Below are positions 51,460 through 59,498 of a stretch of 64,000 bases of DNA, in pieces. Origin of the DNA: Megasphaera sp. UBA1696 (lineage in GTDB: Bacteria; Bacillota; Negativicutes; Veillonellales; Megasphaeraceae). Each line of letters begins with the position of its first letter. Within the stretch, counting starts at the first letter, position 1. The notes under the pieces were generated by a model. That model did no database searches. It was not told the DNA's origin and saw only the letters and a program-made list of their open reading frames with translations. Made by a program: the position numbers and the translations under genes. The stretch spans positions 111,497 to 175,496 of the forward strand of contig DCJQ01000024.1 of assembly GCA_002319965.1 (NCBI GenBank), read 5' to 3'.

Positions 51460-51997
51460 GGAAGTCCTCGTCGTCGAAGGAAGGTCTGACGTCGCCCGTA
51501 TCCGGGCCAGTCACATCGACGTCGACATGATTACGACCGATGGGTTCAACTTAAAACCCCATACGCTGGACCAGATTCGCTGTGCCTATGAAAAGCGGGG
51601 CATCATCATCTTGACCGACCCCGACCGGGCCGGCGAACAGATCCGAAAGTTCCTGACCGACCGTTTTCCAGAGGCCAAGCACGCCTTTATTCCCCGGAAA
51701 GATGCCATTGCCAACGATGACCTTGGTGTCGAACAGGCGTCGCCCGAAGCCATCCGACTGGCTTTGTCCAAGGTGCGCTGTGCCGCCTATGAACCGCAGG
51801 ATACCTTTACCATGAGCGACCTTACCGGGGCCGGATTGAACGGCAGTCCTGACGCATCGGACCGCCGGGCTGAAGTGGGGGCCATACTCGGCATCGGCTA
51901 CGGCAATGCCAAACAGTTTTTGAAGCGTTTAAATCATTACGGTGTTACCCGCCAAGAGTGGGATCAGGCTATCCGTCAGATCGATGAGGTGAAATAA
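51452..51997 (+). CDS. rnmV: Ribonuclease M5
   Basis: RNase M5 matures 5S rRNA in Firmicutes; it is a TOPRIM nuclease acting in the cytoplasm. The 181 residues hold TOPRIM motifs VVEGRSDVARIR (catalytic Glu) and LTDPDRAGEQIRKF (DxD). The C-terminal half has the family DUF4093-like region with LGIGYGNAKQFLKRLN. AAGGAG sets the ATG at 51452; longer frames overlap the upstream gene. The stop abuts the rsmA start without a gap (TAAATG). Confidence 0.96.
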   Translation: MIKEVLVVEGRSDVARIRASHIDVDMITTDGFNLKPHTLDQIRCAYEKRGIIILTDPDRAGEQIRKFLTDRFPEAKHAFIPRKDAIANDDLGVEQASPEAIRLALSKVRCAAYEPQDTFTMSDLTGAGLNGSPDASDRRAEVGAILGIGYGNAKQFLKRLNHYGVTRQEWDQAIRQIDEVK

Positions 51998-52864
51998 ATG
52001 AAAGAAGTCGACTTATCTAATCCCGACGTCGTCCGCTACGTCGTCAACCGCTTTGGCCTGCGCATGAATAAGAAGCTGGGGCAGAACTTCCTCATTCGCC
52101 ATAGTGTCGTCGATGACATCGCCGATGCGGCGGATCTCGGTGAAGGCGATCCGGTCCTTGAAATCGGGCCGGGCATTGGGACACTGACCCAGGCTTTAGC
52201 AGAAACGGGGGCAGCCGTAACCGCTGTCGAATTGGATGACCATCTGCTGCCTGTCCTCGATAAGACCTTGGAACATTACGACAACGTTCGCGTCGTCCAC
52301 GGCGATATTATGCGTACGGACATTGAAACCCTCATGAATCACAAGCCTTTCAAGGTCTGTGCCAATCTTCCGTACTACATCACGACGCCGATCATCATGA
52401 AGTTGTTGGAACAGAAACTGCCTATCGAACGGATCGTCGTCATGGTTCAAAAAGAAGTGGCTGAACGAATGGTAGCCGTACCGGGTCATAAAATCTACGG
52501 GGCTCTCTCCGTGTCGGTCCAGTATTATACGGAACCGAAGATGCTCTTTGAAATCTCGCCGAAGTGCTTCATGCCGGCGCCGGAAGTCACGTCGGCTGTC
52601 GTTGCCATGGACGTTCGCAAGAATCCTCCTGTTGAATTGACCGATGAAAAACGGTTCTTTTCGGTCGTCAAAGCGGCCTTTCAGCAGCGGCGGAAAACCT
52701 TGTCCAATGCCTTAAAGAATACAGGCATGACCAAGGAACAGATTGCCAAGGTCTTGGAAGCAGCATCAATCGACGGTCAGCGCCGCGGTGAAACCTTGTC
52801 GCTCCAAGAATTTGCCGACATTGCCAACTATTGGGTTAAAACGACGAGGGGCGAAGCCTTGTAA
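51998..52864 (+). CDS. rsmA: 16S rRNA dimethyladenosine transferase
   Basis: RsmA (KsgA) dimethylates A1518 and A1519 of 16S rRNA and is a late 30S assembly checkpoint. It is 288 residues. Family motifs are KKLGQNFLIR, LEIGPGIGTLTQAL (SAM), and NLPYYITTPIIMKLLE (catalytic NLPY). A C-terminal RNA-binding domain has KAAFQQRRKTLSNAL. It directly follows rnmV, the conserved Firmicute pair for rRNA maturation, and ends the operon. Confidence 0.97.
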   Translation: MKEVDLSNPDVVRYVVNRFGLRMNKKLGQNFLIRHSVVDDIADAADLGEGDPVLEIGPGIGTLTQALAETGAAVTAVELDDHLLPVLDKTLEHYDNVRVVHGDIMRTDIETLMNHKPFKVCANLPYYITTPIIMKLLEQKLPIERIVVMVQKEVAERMVAVPGHKIYGALSVSVQYYTEPKMLFEISPKCFMPAPEVTSAVVAMDVRKNPPVELTDEKRFFSVVKAAFQQRRKTLSNALKNTGMTKEQIAKVLEAASIDGQRRGETLSLQEFADIANYWVKTTRGEAL

Positions 52865-52875
52865 GCCAAGGCAGC

Positions 52876-52985
52876 GCCAGGAATCGGTCGTCGTGCATTA
52901 CGTCTGTCAGAGGGATTCCCTATGAGCGGAGTGGAACCTCCTTCATAGGGAGTCGGCCTCTTCCACCCCAAGGAAGCGTGCTGGC
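52876..52985 (+). other. Structured GC-rich region between rsmA and tRNA-Ser
   Basis: A 12-bp stem (one G-U) pairs GATTCCCTATGA (52914-52925) with TCATAGGGAGTC (52943-52954), capped by GGAG/CTCC, and stacked on AGAGG/CCTCT (52909-52913 with 52957-52961). An outer GCCAG/CTGGC may close it. There is no T tract after it, so it is not a normal terminator. No known riboswitch recognised. Confidence 0.4.
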
Positions 52986-53044
52986 AAAGACGTTTCGAAA
53001 GGGCGGCTTTCCTGTCGACGACAGGGAAATTACCTGGAAATTAC

Positions 53045-53073
53045 TTGACGAATAGTATGTGCCGTGATATACT
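53045..53073 (+). promoter_or_regulatory. Promoter of tRNA-Ser
   Basis: TTGACG (53045-53050), 17-bp spacer, TATACT (53068-53073). The tRNA begins 16 nt later. Confidence 0.85.
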
Positions 53074-53088
53074 AATTAAGTCTTTTGT

Positions 53089-53177
53089 GGAGCGGTATCG
53101 AAGTGGTCATAACGGGGCTGACTCGAAATCAGTTAGGCCGAAAGGTCTCGTGGGTTCGAATCCCACCCGCTCCGCCA
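53089..53177 (+). tRNA. tRNA-Ser (anticodon CGA)
   Basis: The acceptor arm GGAGCGG pairs with CCGCTCC, with discriminator G and encoded CCA (53175-53177). The anticodon loop is CTCGAAA in a CTGA/TCAG stem, giving CGA at 53124-53126, so it reads UCG. The long variable arm (about TTAGGCCGAAAGGTCTC) and the T-loop GTTCGAATCC are typical of class II tRNA-Ser. The encoded CCA is common in this group. Confidence 0.97.
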
Positions 53178-53182
53178 TACGA

Positions 53183-53234
53183 AAAGCCGCACTGGTAAGC
53201 CTTTTATGGGTTTAACAGTGCGGCTTTCTTTTTT
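53183..53234 (+). terminator. Terminator after tRNA-Ser
   Basis: AAAGCCGCACTG pairs with CAGTGCGGCTTT and is followed by CTTTTTT. Confidence 0.88.
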
Positions 53235-53410
53235 ATAATTTCTATTGGCTGAGGGATTTCTCTATCCCAACATCTACCCCAAAAGCGTTTTTCGTGCATT
53301 TATCGTGCCTTCCGAAGGGATACATATCTTCTAGTCAGGCGGGGGCGATATTGTAATCCTTTCACACAATCCAAGGTCAGAATGATTGCTTCCGGCCGTG
53401 TGAGCCCTTT

Positions 53411-53451
53411 AGGATGAACTCGCGGCTTTGTGATTGCCGCGAGTTCATCCT
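53411..53451. terminator. Perfect 16-bp inverted repeat
   Basis: AGGATGAACTCGCGGC and GCCGCGAGTTCATCCT around a 9-nt loop. It lies 10 nt after the end of the minus-strand DUF898 gene. T-rich sequence follows on the plus strand only, so its direction as a terminator is unclear. Confidence 0.55.
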
Positions 53452-53461
53452 CATTTTCTTA

Positions 53462-53797
53462 TCAAGCATCGAGGCTGTCTTCGGCCGATACCATATGGGT
53501 GTGTTTTACGCGCCAATTCGTCATTTTATTGTAAAGCCAGAGGCCATAGATACCTATGGTAATCAGGGTGAAGAACCACCATTTTATGTAATTACCGAAG
53601 AGCTGTGTCCCCGTTCCGTCGAAATAGAGCCGATGGCCGTCGATGACCGTATTGCGGCAGATCCAGCGCTGGAACATGACGTAGCCCCAGGGATAGGCAA
53701 TGCCTAAGGTGAAAATGGTCAGGAGGGTCATGATCAGGTAGTAGCCGATAAAACCGAGTACCGAGCCTTCGAATTGAGATTCTTTTAAATAATTCAT
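53462..53797 (-). CDS. DUF898 (YjgN-like) membrane protein
   Basis: This 111-residue integral membrane protein with about two to three spans has the DUF898 pattern: FEGSVLGFIGYYLI, LTIFTLGIAYPWGYVMFQRW, and YFDGTGTQLFGNYIKWWFFT. The function of the family is unknown. The ATG at 53797 is set by CAGGTG upstream on the minus strand. Single gene between an inverted repeat and an AT-rich region. Confidence 0.82.
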   Translation of the reverse strand: MNYLKESQFEGSVLGFIGYYLIMTLLTIFTLGIAYPWGYVMFQRWICRNTVIDGHRLYFDGTGTQLFGNYIKWWFFTLITIGIYGLWLYNKMTNWRVKHTHMVSAEDSLDA

Positions 53798-54259
53798 AGA
53801 TAACACCTGCTTTCTTTAGATTTTGCCTCGATAAGGCGTCTATTCTCGCTGTGAAGCAAGGGAATGACGACCTGTTTTTATGACATGGGATAACCCTTTT
53901 TATTTGGTTCTGCGGTCATGTCCCTATTTCCGCTGTCGAGGCCGTATTGATTATTTCTATTATACCAAATTTTTGTCGTTATTATACTATTTATACAATT
54001 TCTTTCCGTCATCTTAAAAAAGGGACTCTCGTAATCCTCGAAATGGCAGTCCTCGAAAAGGGAGATTTCCACTTCGTTAAGAGAGAGGGATGGCGCTGTA
54101 AAACAGGAACGATTTATTTAAGTAAAAACAAGTGATGGACGGATAATGGCGGAGTGATGCGAAAAAAACAGCAGGCGTTATGGGTGTAATGAATACATTA
54201 TAATCTTACAAAAGACGCGATGGAGGGGCCAAATTTGGCTGGACTGACTATTTTTTTTG
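53798..54259. other. AT-rich intergenic stretch with no supported gene
   Basis: About 460 nt. Two short open frames (~60 codons, one on each strand around 53.9-54.1 kb) lack ribosome sites or protein-like composition. The minus-strand promoter of the DUF898 gene must lie here but I cannot pin it. Confidence 0.5.
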
Positions 54260-54268
54260 TGTTATAAT
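54260..54268 (+). promoter_or_regulatory. Extended -10 promoter upstream of secreted protein gene
   Basis: TG-T-TATAAT is a perfect extended -10. The -35 is not clear. Confidence 0.55.
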
Positions 54269-54321
54269 AACAAAAAGTAATTTTTAATAGCATTTGAAAA
54301 CTGGAAATGGAGGATGTTACT

Positions 54322-54807
54322 ATGCAGAAAAAAAGTATGTTAATTGCAATGTTTTGGGTTTTAGCCGCAGTATTACTTCCTGTGTCGTCGACTTCTTTTG
54401 CAGCTACGATCGTTCCCGCCGGCCAATCATCGTATTCCACGGCGCCTCTTTACGGAACCTATCCGTTTATCGGCTCTGATGAAGACAGTAACTACTATCT
54501 GGATCCTTCCAGCACCTATTTTTCCAACCGTGAAAGCAGTGTTCCTGCTTTAGGTGGATTGGTTTACAAAGTACAGAAAGGCAGCGGCGATGTTGCTATC
54601 AGCCAGCTCGACCCGTACAACGTTACCTTCTCGACCTACACGGGCAACTCCGAACGCTATATCTCCGTCGACCGAGTTATGCATAATGGCGTAAACGTCA
54701 GACAAGAAATGACGGAAAACAACCAGGCCTTCTTTGATGGCTTGTTCTGGAAAATCGCTGACATTACGGGCGCCACGGAATACTGGAGAACCCACGTTAA
54801 TAACTAA
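54322..54807 (+). CDS. Secreted protein of unknown function
   Basis: This 161-residue protein has a signal peptide (MLIAMFWVLAAVLLPVSSTSFA) followed by a mature part of about 132 residues rich in Tyr, Ser and Asn (TYPFIGSDEDSNYYLD, YKVQKGSGDVAIS). I do not recognise a domain. The mature part looks beta-rich and ends in a hydrophilic tail. GGAGG at 54307-54312 sets the ATG at 54322. It is transcribed alone, with its own terminator. It is not a cas gene, although it lies just upstream of cas4. Confidence 0.75.
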   Translation: MQKKSMLIAMFWVLAAVLLPVSSTSFAATIVPAGQSSYSTAPLYGTYPFIGSDEDSNYYLDPSSTYFSNRESSVPALGGLVYKVQKGSGDVAISQLDPYNVTFSTYTGNSERYISVDRVMHNGVNVRQEMTENNQAFFDGLFWKIADITGATEYWRTHVNN

Positions 54808-54825
54808 TCTGTCGTAGCGATTATC

Positions 54826-54857
54826 AAACCCTGCAATGAATTTTGCAGGGTTTTTTG
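54826..54857 (+). terminator. Terminator after secreted protein gene
   Basis: AACCCTGCAA pairs with TTGCAGGGTT and is followed by T. It separates the secreted protein gene from cas4. Confidence 0.88.
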
Positions 54858-54913
54858 CTGTCTGTGACGAAGTTATTAAGGACGACAGTTTTTGTCTGGA
54901 AACGGGTGAGTCT

Positions 54914-55579
54914 ATGAATGATAGAAAATATTCAGAAGAAGAGTATTTACAGATTGCAGAAATTCAACACTTTGCCTTCTGCCCTCGCCAGTGGGCCTTG
55001 GATTATTTGGAGGGACAGTGGCAGGAAAATGTCTTGACTATTGGAGGTCATGCCCTGCATGATAAGGCCCATGACCCCATGAGCCGGGAAAAGCGAAAGG
55101 GGAAGATCATCGTACGGGGGATGCGCGTTTTTTCGGCGTCTTTGGGGATTTCCGGCGATTGTGATATCGTGGAGTTTCATCAAAAGAAGGACGGTGTCTT
55201 TATTCCTTCTTTTGAGGGCACCTACGAGGTGGTACCCATTGAATACAAGCGAGGCCGGCCGAAGGAGGGCGAGGAAGATGTGTTTCAATTAGCCTTGCAG
55301 GCCCTCTGTTTGGAAGACATGTTCTGTACGACCATTCCCTACGGCTATATCTATTACGGGGAGACGAGGCGGCGTGAAAAAACGGTATTTTCGGAGGACC
55401 AGCGGGACACGATCTCGAAGCTCTTGGAGCAGATGCGCCAATATATTGCCCGGGGCTATACGCCGAAAGTACGGCGCCGTAAGGGATGCCGGAAGTGTTC
55501 CTTAGCCGATATTTGCCTGCCGAAATTAAAGCAAGATACTTCGGTTCAAGATTATTTAGAAAAGAAGTTGATCGAATGA
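54914..55579 (+). CDS. cas4: CRISPR-associated exonuclease Cas4
   Basis: Cas4 trims and orients prespacers by PAM recognition, acting with Cas1-Cas2. The 221-residue protein is a RecB-like nuclease with an [Fe-S] cluster: Cys in FAFCPRQW and the C-terminal trio in KGCRKCSLADIC. The nuclease motif EYKRGRP (E-x-K) and QLALQALCLEDMF follow the family order. The ATG at 54914 follows GGGTGAG. It overlaps cas1 (ATGA). The terminator upstream shows that no cas7-cas8 transcript enters this gene from the left. Confidence 0.95.
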   Translation: MNDRKYSEEEYLQIAEIQHFAFCPRQWALDYLEGQWQENVLTIGGHALHDKAHDPMSREKRKGKIIVRGMRVFSASLGISGDCDIVEFHQKKDGVFIPSFEGTYEVVPIEYKRGRPKEGEEDVFQLALQALCLEDMFCTTIPYGYIYYGETRRREKTVFSEDQRDTISKLLEQMRQYIARGYTPKVRRRKGCRKCSLADICLPKLKQDTSVQDYLEKKLIE

Positions 55580-56607
55580 AGCCTTTATTGAATACCTTAT
55601 TTGTAACGACGGACGGGGTCTACCTGTCTTTAGATGGAGAAAATATCGTCGTCTTAAGGGATCAGGCCGCACTGGCTCGATTTCCTCTCCATAATTTTGA
55701 GCAGATCACGACCTTCAGCTATTTGGGAGCCAGCCCGGCTCTGATGAAAAAGTGCGCTGATATGAATATTGCCTTGAATTTTATGTCGCCTCAGGGACGG
55801 TTTCAGGCACGGGTCATCGGAAGGAGCAACGGTAATGTTTTGCTTCGAAAAGAGCAGTATCGCCGGTCAGACAGCGAAGAAATGTGCTTGCCCTTAGCAC
55901 GGTCTTTTATTTTAGGGAAGCTCTATAACGGCCGATGGGTATTGGAACGGATGATGCGCGATCACGAGATGCGGCTGCCCATGGAGGAATTTCAAAAAAC
56001 GTCAACCCTTATGAAAGAGGCTTGCCGGTCCCTGATGTCGGCTGCCGATTTAGGAGAGATACGGGGGATTGAAGGGCAGGCCGGAGCCGCTTACTTTTCC
56101 GTTTTCGATGCCATGATACTGAATCAGAAGGACGACTTTTTCTTTACGGAGCGAAATAGAAGGCCGCCCCTCGACCGAATGAACTGCTTACTGTCCTTTC
56201 TATACGCTATGCTGGCCAATGATGCCGGAGCAGCCTTAGAAGGCGTCGGCCTTGATTCTTACGTGGGATTCTTGCATCGCGACCGGCCGGGACGCCAGTC
56301 CCTGGCCTTGGATTTGATGGAAGAGCTTCGACCGGTCATGGTCGACCGTACGGCATTGGCTATGGTCAATACCAAGAAAATTAAGGGCAGTGACTTTTAT
56401 GAGGAGGAAGGGGGAGCCGTCTTGCTGACCGACGAAGGACGCCGAAGGGTCTTGTCGTACTGGCACAATCACAAAGAAGCGACGATTCAGCACCCCTTCT
56501 TACAAGAAAAGATGAAATGGGGCCTCGTTCCTCATGCGCAGGCCTTGTTGTTGGCACGGTATCTGCGCGGTGATTTAGACGGATACCCGCCGTTTATGTG
56601 GAAGTAG
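55576..56607 (+). CDS. cas1: CRISPR-associated integrase Cas1 (type I-C)
   Basis: Cas1 integrates spacers into the array as a complex with Cas2. Its 343 residues match the I-C length. Conserved segments are NTLFVTTDGVYLSLDGENI at the N-terminus (start of the beta domain), GIEGQAGAAYFSVFD, and GLDSYVGFLHRDRPGRQSLALDL near the metal-binding residues. The ATG at 55576 overlaps the cas4 stop, so the longer upstream frame is not used. Together with cas2 this forms a complete adaptation module. Confidence 0.97.
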   Translation: MKPLLNTLFVTTDGVYLSLDGENIVVLRDQAALARFPLHNFEQITTFSYLGASPALMKKCADMNIALNFMSPQGRFQARVIGRSNGNVLLRKEQYRRSDSEEMCLPLARSFILGKLYNGRWVLERMMRDHEMRLPMEEFQKTSTLMKEACRSLMSAADLGEIRGIEGQAGAAYFSVFDAMILNQKDDFFFTERNRRPPLDRMNCLLSFLYAMLANDAGAALEGVGLDSYVGFLHRDRPGRQSLALDLMEELRPVMVDRTALAMVNTKKIKGSDFYEEEGGAVLLTDEGRRRVLSYWHNHKEATIQHPFLQEKMKWGLVPHAQALLLARYLRGDLDGYPPFMWK

Positions 56608-56615
56608 GGATGATC

Positions 56616-56906
56616 ATGTACGTCTTAATTACTTACGATATCAGCACCGTCGACAGTGCCGGGAAAAGCCGTCTGCGGAAGGTGGCGAAGGTCTGTCAGA
56701 ATTACGGGCAGCGCGTCCAAAACTCTGTTTTTGAATGCAAAGTCGATCCGGCGCAGTGCAAAACCTTAGAACTGAAGTTGGAGAAAATCATTGACGAAGC
56801 TACAGACAGTCTGCGGTTTTATTACTTAGGCAAGACCAAAGAACTGAAAGTTAAACACGTCGGGGCAAAGCCGGCTTACGATATCGAGAGCACTCTCATC
56901 ATATAA
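56616..56906 (+). CDS. cas2: CRISPR-associated endoribonuclease-like protein Cas2
   Basis: Cas2 is the dimeric scaffold for Cas1. Its 96 residues begin YVLITYDIST (ferredoxin-like fold start, first Asp conserved), with RLRKVAKVCQNYGQRVQNSVFEC in the middle, which is the I-C pattern. GTAGGGA precedes two possible starts, ATG at 56610 and ATG at 56616; the second has better spacing. It starts directly after cas1 and is followed by CRISPR leader-like sequence. Confidence 0.93.
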   Translation: MYVLITYDISTVDSAGKSRLRKVAKVCQNYGQRVQNSVFECKVDPAQCKTLELKLEKIIDEATDSLRFYYLGKTKELKVKHVGAKPAYDIESTLII

Positions 56907-57063
56907 GGTGCGAAAGGGAAGAACATTCCATTTACAGACCTGTTTGTGGGACTTTTAAGGAGAAATAAAGATAGAACGGGAGGAAAACCAATATGATTTA
57001 GTATAAAAGTGGAAATGGAGCCCAATTTTCTCGGATAATAGCTGAGAGAACATTGGGTGTCTC
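56907..57063 (+). promoter_or_regulatory. CRISPR leader remnant downstream of cas2
   Basis: The stretch TGCGAAAGGGAAGAACAT just after cas2 resembles TGCGAAGGGGAAGTGACCAT in the leader of the intact array at 63.3 kb, and a second short stretch (AAGGAGAAATAAAGATAG versus AAGGAGAGGCTAAAATAG) is also alike. The 157-nt spacing to the first degenerate repeat fits a leader. Confidence 0.5.
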
Positions 57064-57307
57064 GTCGCACCCCGACGGGTGGGGGGATAGAAATGTAAGT
57101 TGTATTTTCGTGATTATGTTGCCCTGTTTTTTTCGTTAAATGGCCGTGGCGATTGAAATGGCTGGGGCGTGAATGGTATAATAGGTGTGTAAGTGTCACA
57201 CACTTTTGATTTGTATCGATTAAAAGTGTGTGTGGATTGAAAGATATATGTTGTGGTTAGCTTACCACAAACGATATCGCACCCTTTTTGGGTGCGCGGA
57301 TTAAAAG
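57064..57307 (+). CRISPR. Degenerate CRISPR array remnant
   Basis: Four copies of a decayed type I-C repeat can be read. Copy 1 (57064-57094) matches the intact repeat at 25 of 31 positions. Copy 2 (57129-57159) keeps only the GATTGAAAT end. Copy 3 (57213-57243) keeps GTGTGGATTGAAAG. Copy 4 (57276-57307) has TCGCACCC and GGGTGCGCGGATT and is 32 nt. The gaps between copies 1-2 and 3-4 are 34 and 32 nt, the same as live spacers. Copy 2-3 gap is 53 nt, which suggests a small insertion. The degradation of every copy argues that this array is dead or barely used. Confidence 0.65.
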
Positions 57308-57310
57308 CGT

Positions 57311-57353
57311 GATGCGGCAAGTGGTTCTTTGAAACTGCTTGCCGCATCTTTTA
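57311..57353 (+). terminator. Hairpin terminator after the remnant array
   Basis: GATGCGGCAAG and CTTGCCGCATC are perfect 11-bp arms followed by TTTTAT. It insulates the rml operon from the cas-array transcript. Confidence 0.75.
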
Positions 57354-57469
57354 TGCAGGCACGTTTCGGAATTACGGCAGCAAGGTGAGAAGGACCGCAG
57401 CTGTTTGATCTTTCCTGTCAGATATCGAAATCCTGAGTGGGTACATATTGGGCAAAGGCCCTGAAAATA

Positions 57470-57478
57470 TGGTATACT
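57470..57478 (+). promoter_or_regulatory. Extended -10 promoter of the rml operon
   Basis: TG-G-TATACT extended -10. A TTGGGC at 57448 is 19 bp upstream. Confidence 0.55.
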
Positions 57479-57505
57479 TAATGAGCATAAGTGAGGAGTG
57501 ATCTT

Positions 57506-58390
57506 TTGAAAGGTATTGTATTGGCTGGCGGAAGCGGAACTCGTCTGTACCCGCTGACGACAGTGACATCGAAGCAGTTATTGCCGGTCTACGACAAGCC
57601 CATGATTTATTATCCTTTGTCGACCTTGATGTTGGCCGGAATTCGGGATATTTTGATTATTTCTACGCCGACGGATTTGCCGAACTTTGAGCGCCTCCTC
57701 GGCGACGGCTCTCATTACGGGATCCATCTGAGCTATAAGGTTCAGCCTTCGCCTGACGGCTTGGCTCAGGCCTTTATTCTCGGGGAAGAATTTATCGATG
57801 GGGAACCGTGTGCCATGATCCTCGGCGATAATATTTTCTACGGTGCCGGCCTGACCCGTCATCTGCAGCAAGCCGCTAAGATGCAGGAAGGGGCCACCGT
57901 TTTTGGGTATTATGTCGACGATCCGGAACGCTTCGGCGTCATTGAATTCGACGGTGCCGGAAAGGCCATTTCTATCGAAGAAAAGCCGCAGCAGCCGAAG
58001 TCGAACTATGCCGTAACGGGCCTTTATTTCTATGACCGCCACGTCTGCGAATATGCCAAACAGGTGAAGCCGTCTGCCCGCGGCGAACTGGAAATCACCG
58101 ACTTGAACAAGATTTATTTGGAAAAAGGAAAACTCGATGTCGTAACCCTGGGACGAGGCTATGCCTGGCTCGATACGGGAACGGTCGACAGCCTGAGTGA
58201 AGCCTCTTCTTTCGTAAAGGCCGTGGAAAACCGAGCAGGGATTCAAATCGCCGCCTTGGAAGATATTGCTTACGGTCACGGTTGGATCACCAAGGAAGTT
58301 CTCGAAGAGAGCGCTGAAAAATACGGCAAGAGCCCTTATGGGCAGTATTTGAAGAAAGTCGCTGAAGGACGGTTCCTGCGGGACGAATAA
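57506..58390 (+). CDS. rmlA: Glucose-1-phosphate thymidylyltransferase
   Basis: RmlA makes dTDP-glucose, the first step of dTDP-L-rhamnose synthesis. It is 294 residues. The nucleotide-binding motif [16 protein letters not shown] is at the N-terminus, followed by [17 protein letters not shown], then [10 protein letters not shown] and [20 protein letters not shown]. The start is a TTG at 57506, 8 nt after GAGGAG; an upstream GTG reading is not likely. It heads an rmlA-rmlB-rmlD-rmlC operon. Confidence 0.97.
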   Translation: MKGIVLAGGSGTRLYPLTTVTSKQLLPVYDKPMIYYPLSTLMLAGIRDILIISTPTDLPNFERLLGDGSHYGIHLSYKVQPSPDGLAQAFILGEEFIDGEPCAMILGDNIFYGAGLTRHLQQAAKMQEGATVFGYYVDDPERFGVIEFDGAGKAISIEEKPQQPKSNYAVTGLYFYDRHVCEYAKQVKPSARGELEITDLNKIYLEKGKLDVVTLGRGYAWLDTGTVDSLSEASSFVKAVENRAGIQIAALEDIAYGHGWITKEVLEESAEKYGKSPYGQYLKKVAEGRFLRDE

Positions 58391-58447
58391 CACCTTACAG
58401 GAACGTCTTATCACAAGGTTACATCGAGAAATGGGAGGAACTTTTTC

Positions 58448-59470
58448 ATGAATATCATCGTCACCGGCGGTGCTGGATTTATTGGCTCTAATTTTGTCTT
58501 TTATATGTTAAAAACACATCCTGAAGATCGGATTATTTGCTTGGATAAATTGACCTATGCCGGCAACTTGTCGACGCTGCAGCCGGTCATGGATCAGCCG
58601 AATTTTCGCTTCGTAAAAGCCGATATTTGTGACCGAAAAGCTGTCTATCAGCTCTTTGAAGAAGAAAAACCGGATATGGTCGTCAACTTTGCCGCAGAAT
58701 CCCATGTCGACCGCTCTATTGAAAATCCTTCGATTTTCTTAGAAACGAATATCATGGGGACGGCGGTTCTCATGGACGCTTGCCGAAAGTACGGCATCGA
58801 ACGCTATCATCAAGTATCGACAGACGAAGTCTACGGTGATTTGCCCTTAGATCGTCCGGACCTGTTCTTTACGGAAACGACACCCATTCACACGTCGAGT
58901 CCGTACAGCTCGTCGAAGGCTTCGGCCGACCTCTTGGTTCTGGCTTATCATCGGACGTATGGACTTCCGGTGACGGTGAGCCGCTGCTCCAATAACTACG
59001 GCCCCTATCATTTTCCGGAAAAATTGATTCCCCTCATGATCATCAACGCCTTGAACGACAAAGCTCTTCCTGTCTACGGCGACGGCCTCAACGTCCGCGA
59101 TTGGCTCTATGTTGAAGATCACTGCCGGGCTATCGACCTCATCCTTCGCAAGGGCCGTGTCGGCGAAGTCTATAACGTCGGCGGCCACAATGAAATGAAG
59201 AACATCGACATCGTTACCTTGATCTGCCGGGAACTGGGGAAGGACGAAAGTCTGATTCAGCATGTAACCGACCGCAAGGGCCACGATCGCCGTTACGCCA
59301 TCGACCCGACCAAGATTCACGAGGAACTGGGCTGGCTGCCGGAAACGAAATTTGCCGACGGCATTAAAAAGACCATCGCCTGGTACCTGGAAAACAAAGA
59401 TTGGTGGCAGCCTATCGTCTCCGGTGAATATCAGACCTATTATCAAGAGATGTACGGCCATCGCGGTTAA
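58448..59470 (+). CDS. rmlB: dTDP-glucose 4,6-dehydratase
   Basis: RmlB converts dTDP-glucose to the 4-keto-6-deoxy sugar. The 340-residue extended SDR has TGGAGFIGSNFV (NAD+), the catalytic STDEVYGDL, the Y-x-x-x-K in YSSSKASADLL, and RCSNNYGPYHFPEKLIPLMI. The ATG follows GGGAGG. Second gene of the operon, 57 nt after rmlA. Confidence 0.97.
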   Translation: MNIIVTGGAGFIGSNFVFYMLKTHPEDRIICLDKLTYAGNLSTLQPVMDQPNFRFVKADICDRKAVYQLFEEEKPDMVVNFAAESHVDRSIENPSIFLETNIMGTAVLMDACRKYGIERYHQVSTDEVYGDLPLDRPDLFFTETTPIHTSSPYSSSKASADLLVLAYHRTYGLPVTVSRCSNNYGPYHFPEKLIPLMIINALNDKALPVYGDGLNVRDWLYVEDHCRAIDLILRKGRVGEVYNVGGHNEMKNIDIVTLICRELGKDESLIQHVTDRKGHDRRYAIDPTKIHEELGWLPETKFADGIKKTIAWYLENKDWWQPIVSGEYQTYYQEMYGHRG

Positions 59471-59498
59471 ATCCGATGAAGGGAAAGAGGGACATACT

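Noticed and set aside
52865..52990. Riboswitch or SRP RNA between rsmA and tRNA-Ser
   Set aside because: No conserved core of TPP, FMN, cobalamin, SAM, glycine, lysine or SRP RNA could be matched by eye; it was kept only as an unexplained structured region.
53414..53707. 97-codon plus-strand frame opposite the DUF898 gene
   Set aside because: It starts inside a perfect inverted repeat, lacks a ribosome site and overlaps the better supported minus-strand membrane protein.
57114..57347. 77-codon minus-strand frame over the degenerate repeats
   Set aside because: Low-quality frame created by repeat remnants and the rml-side terminator; no start site signal.
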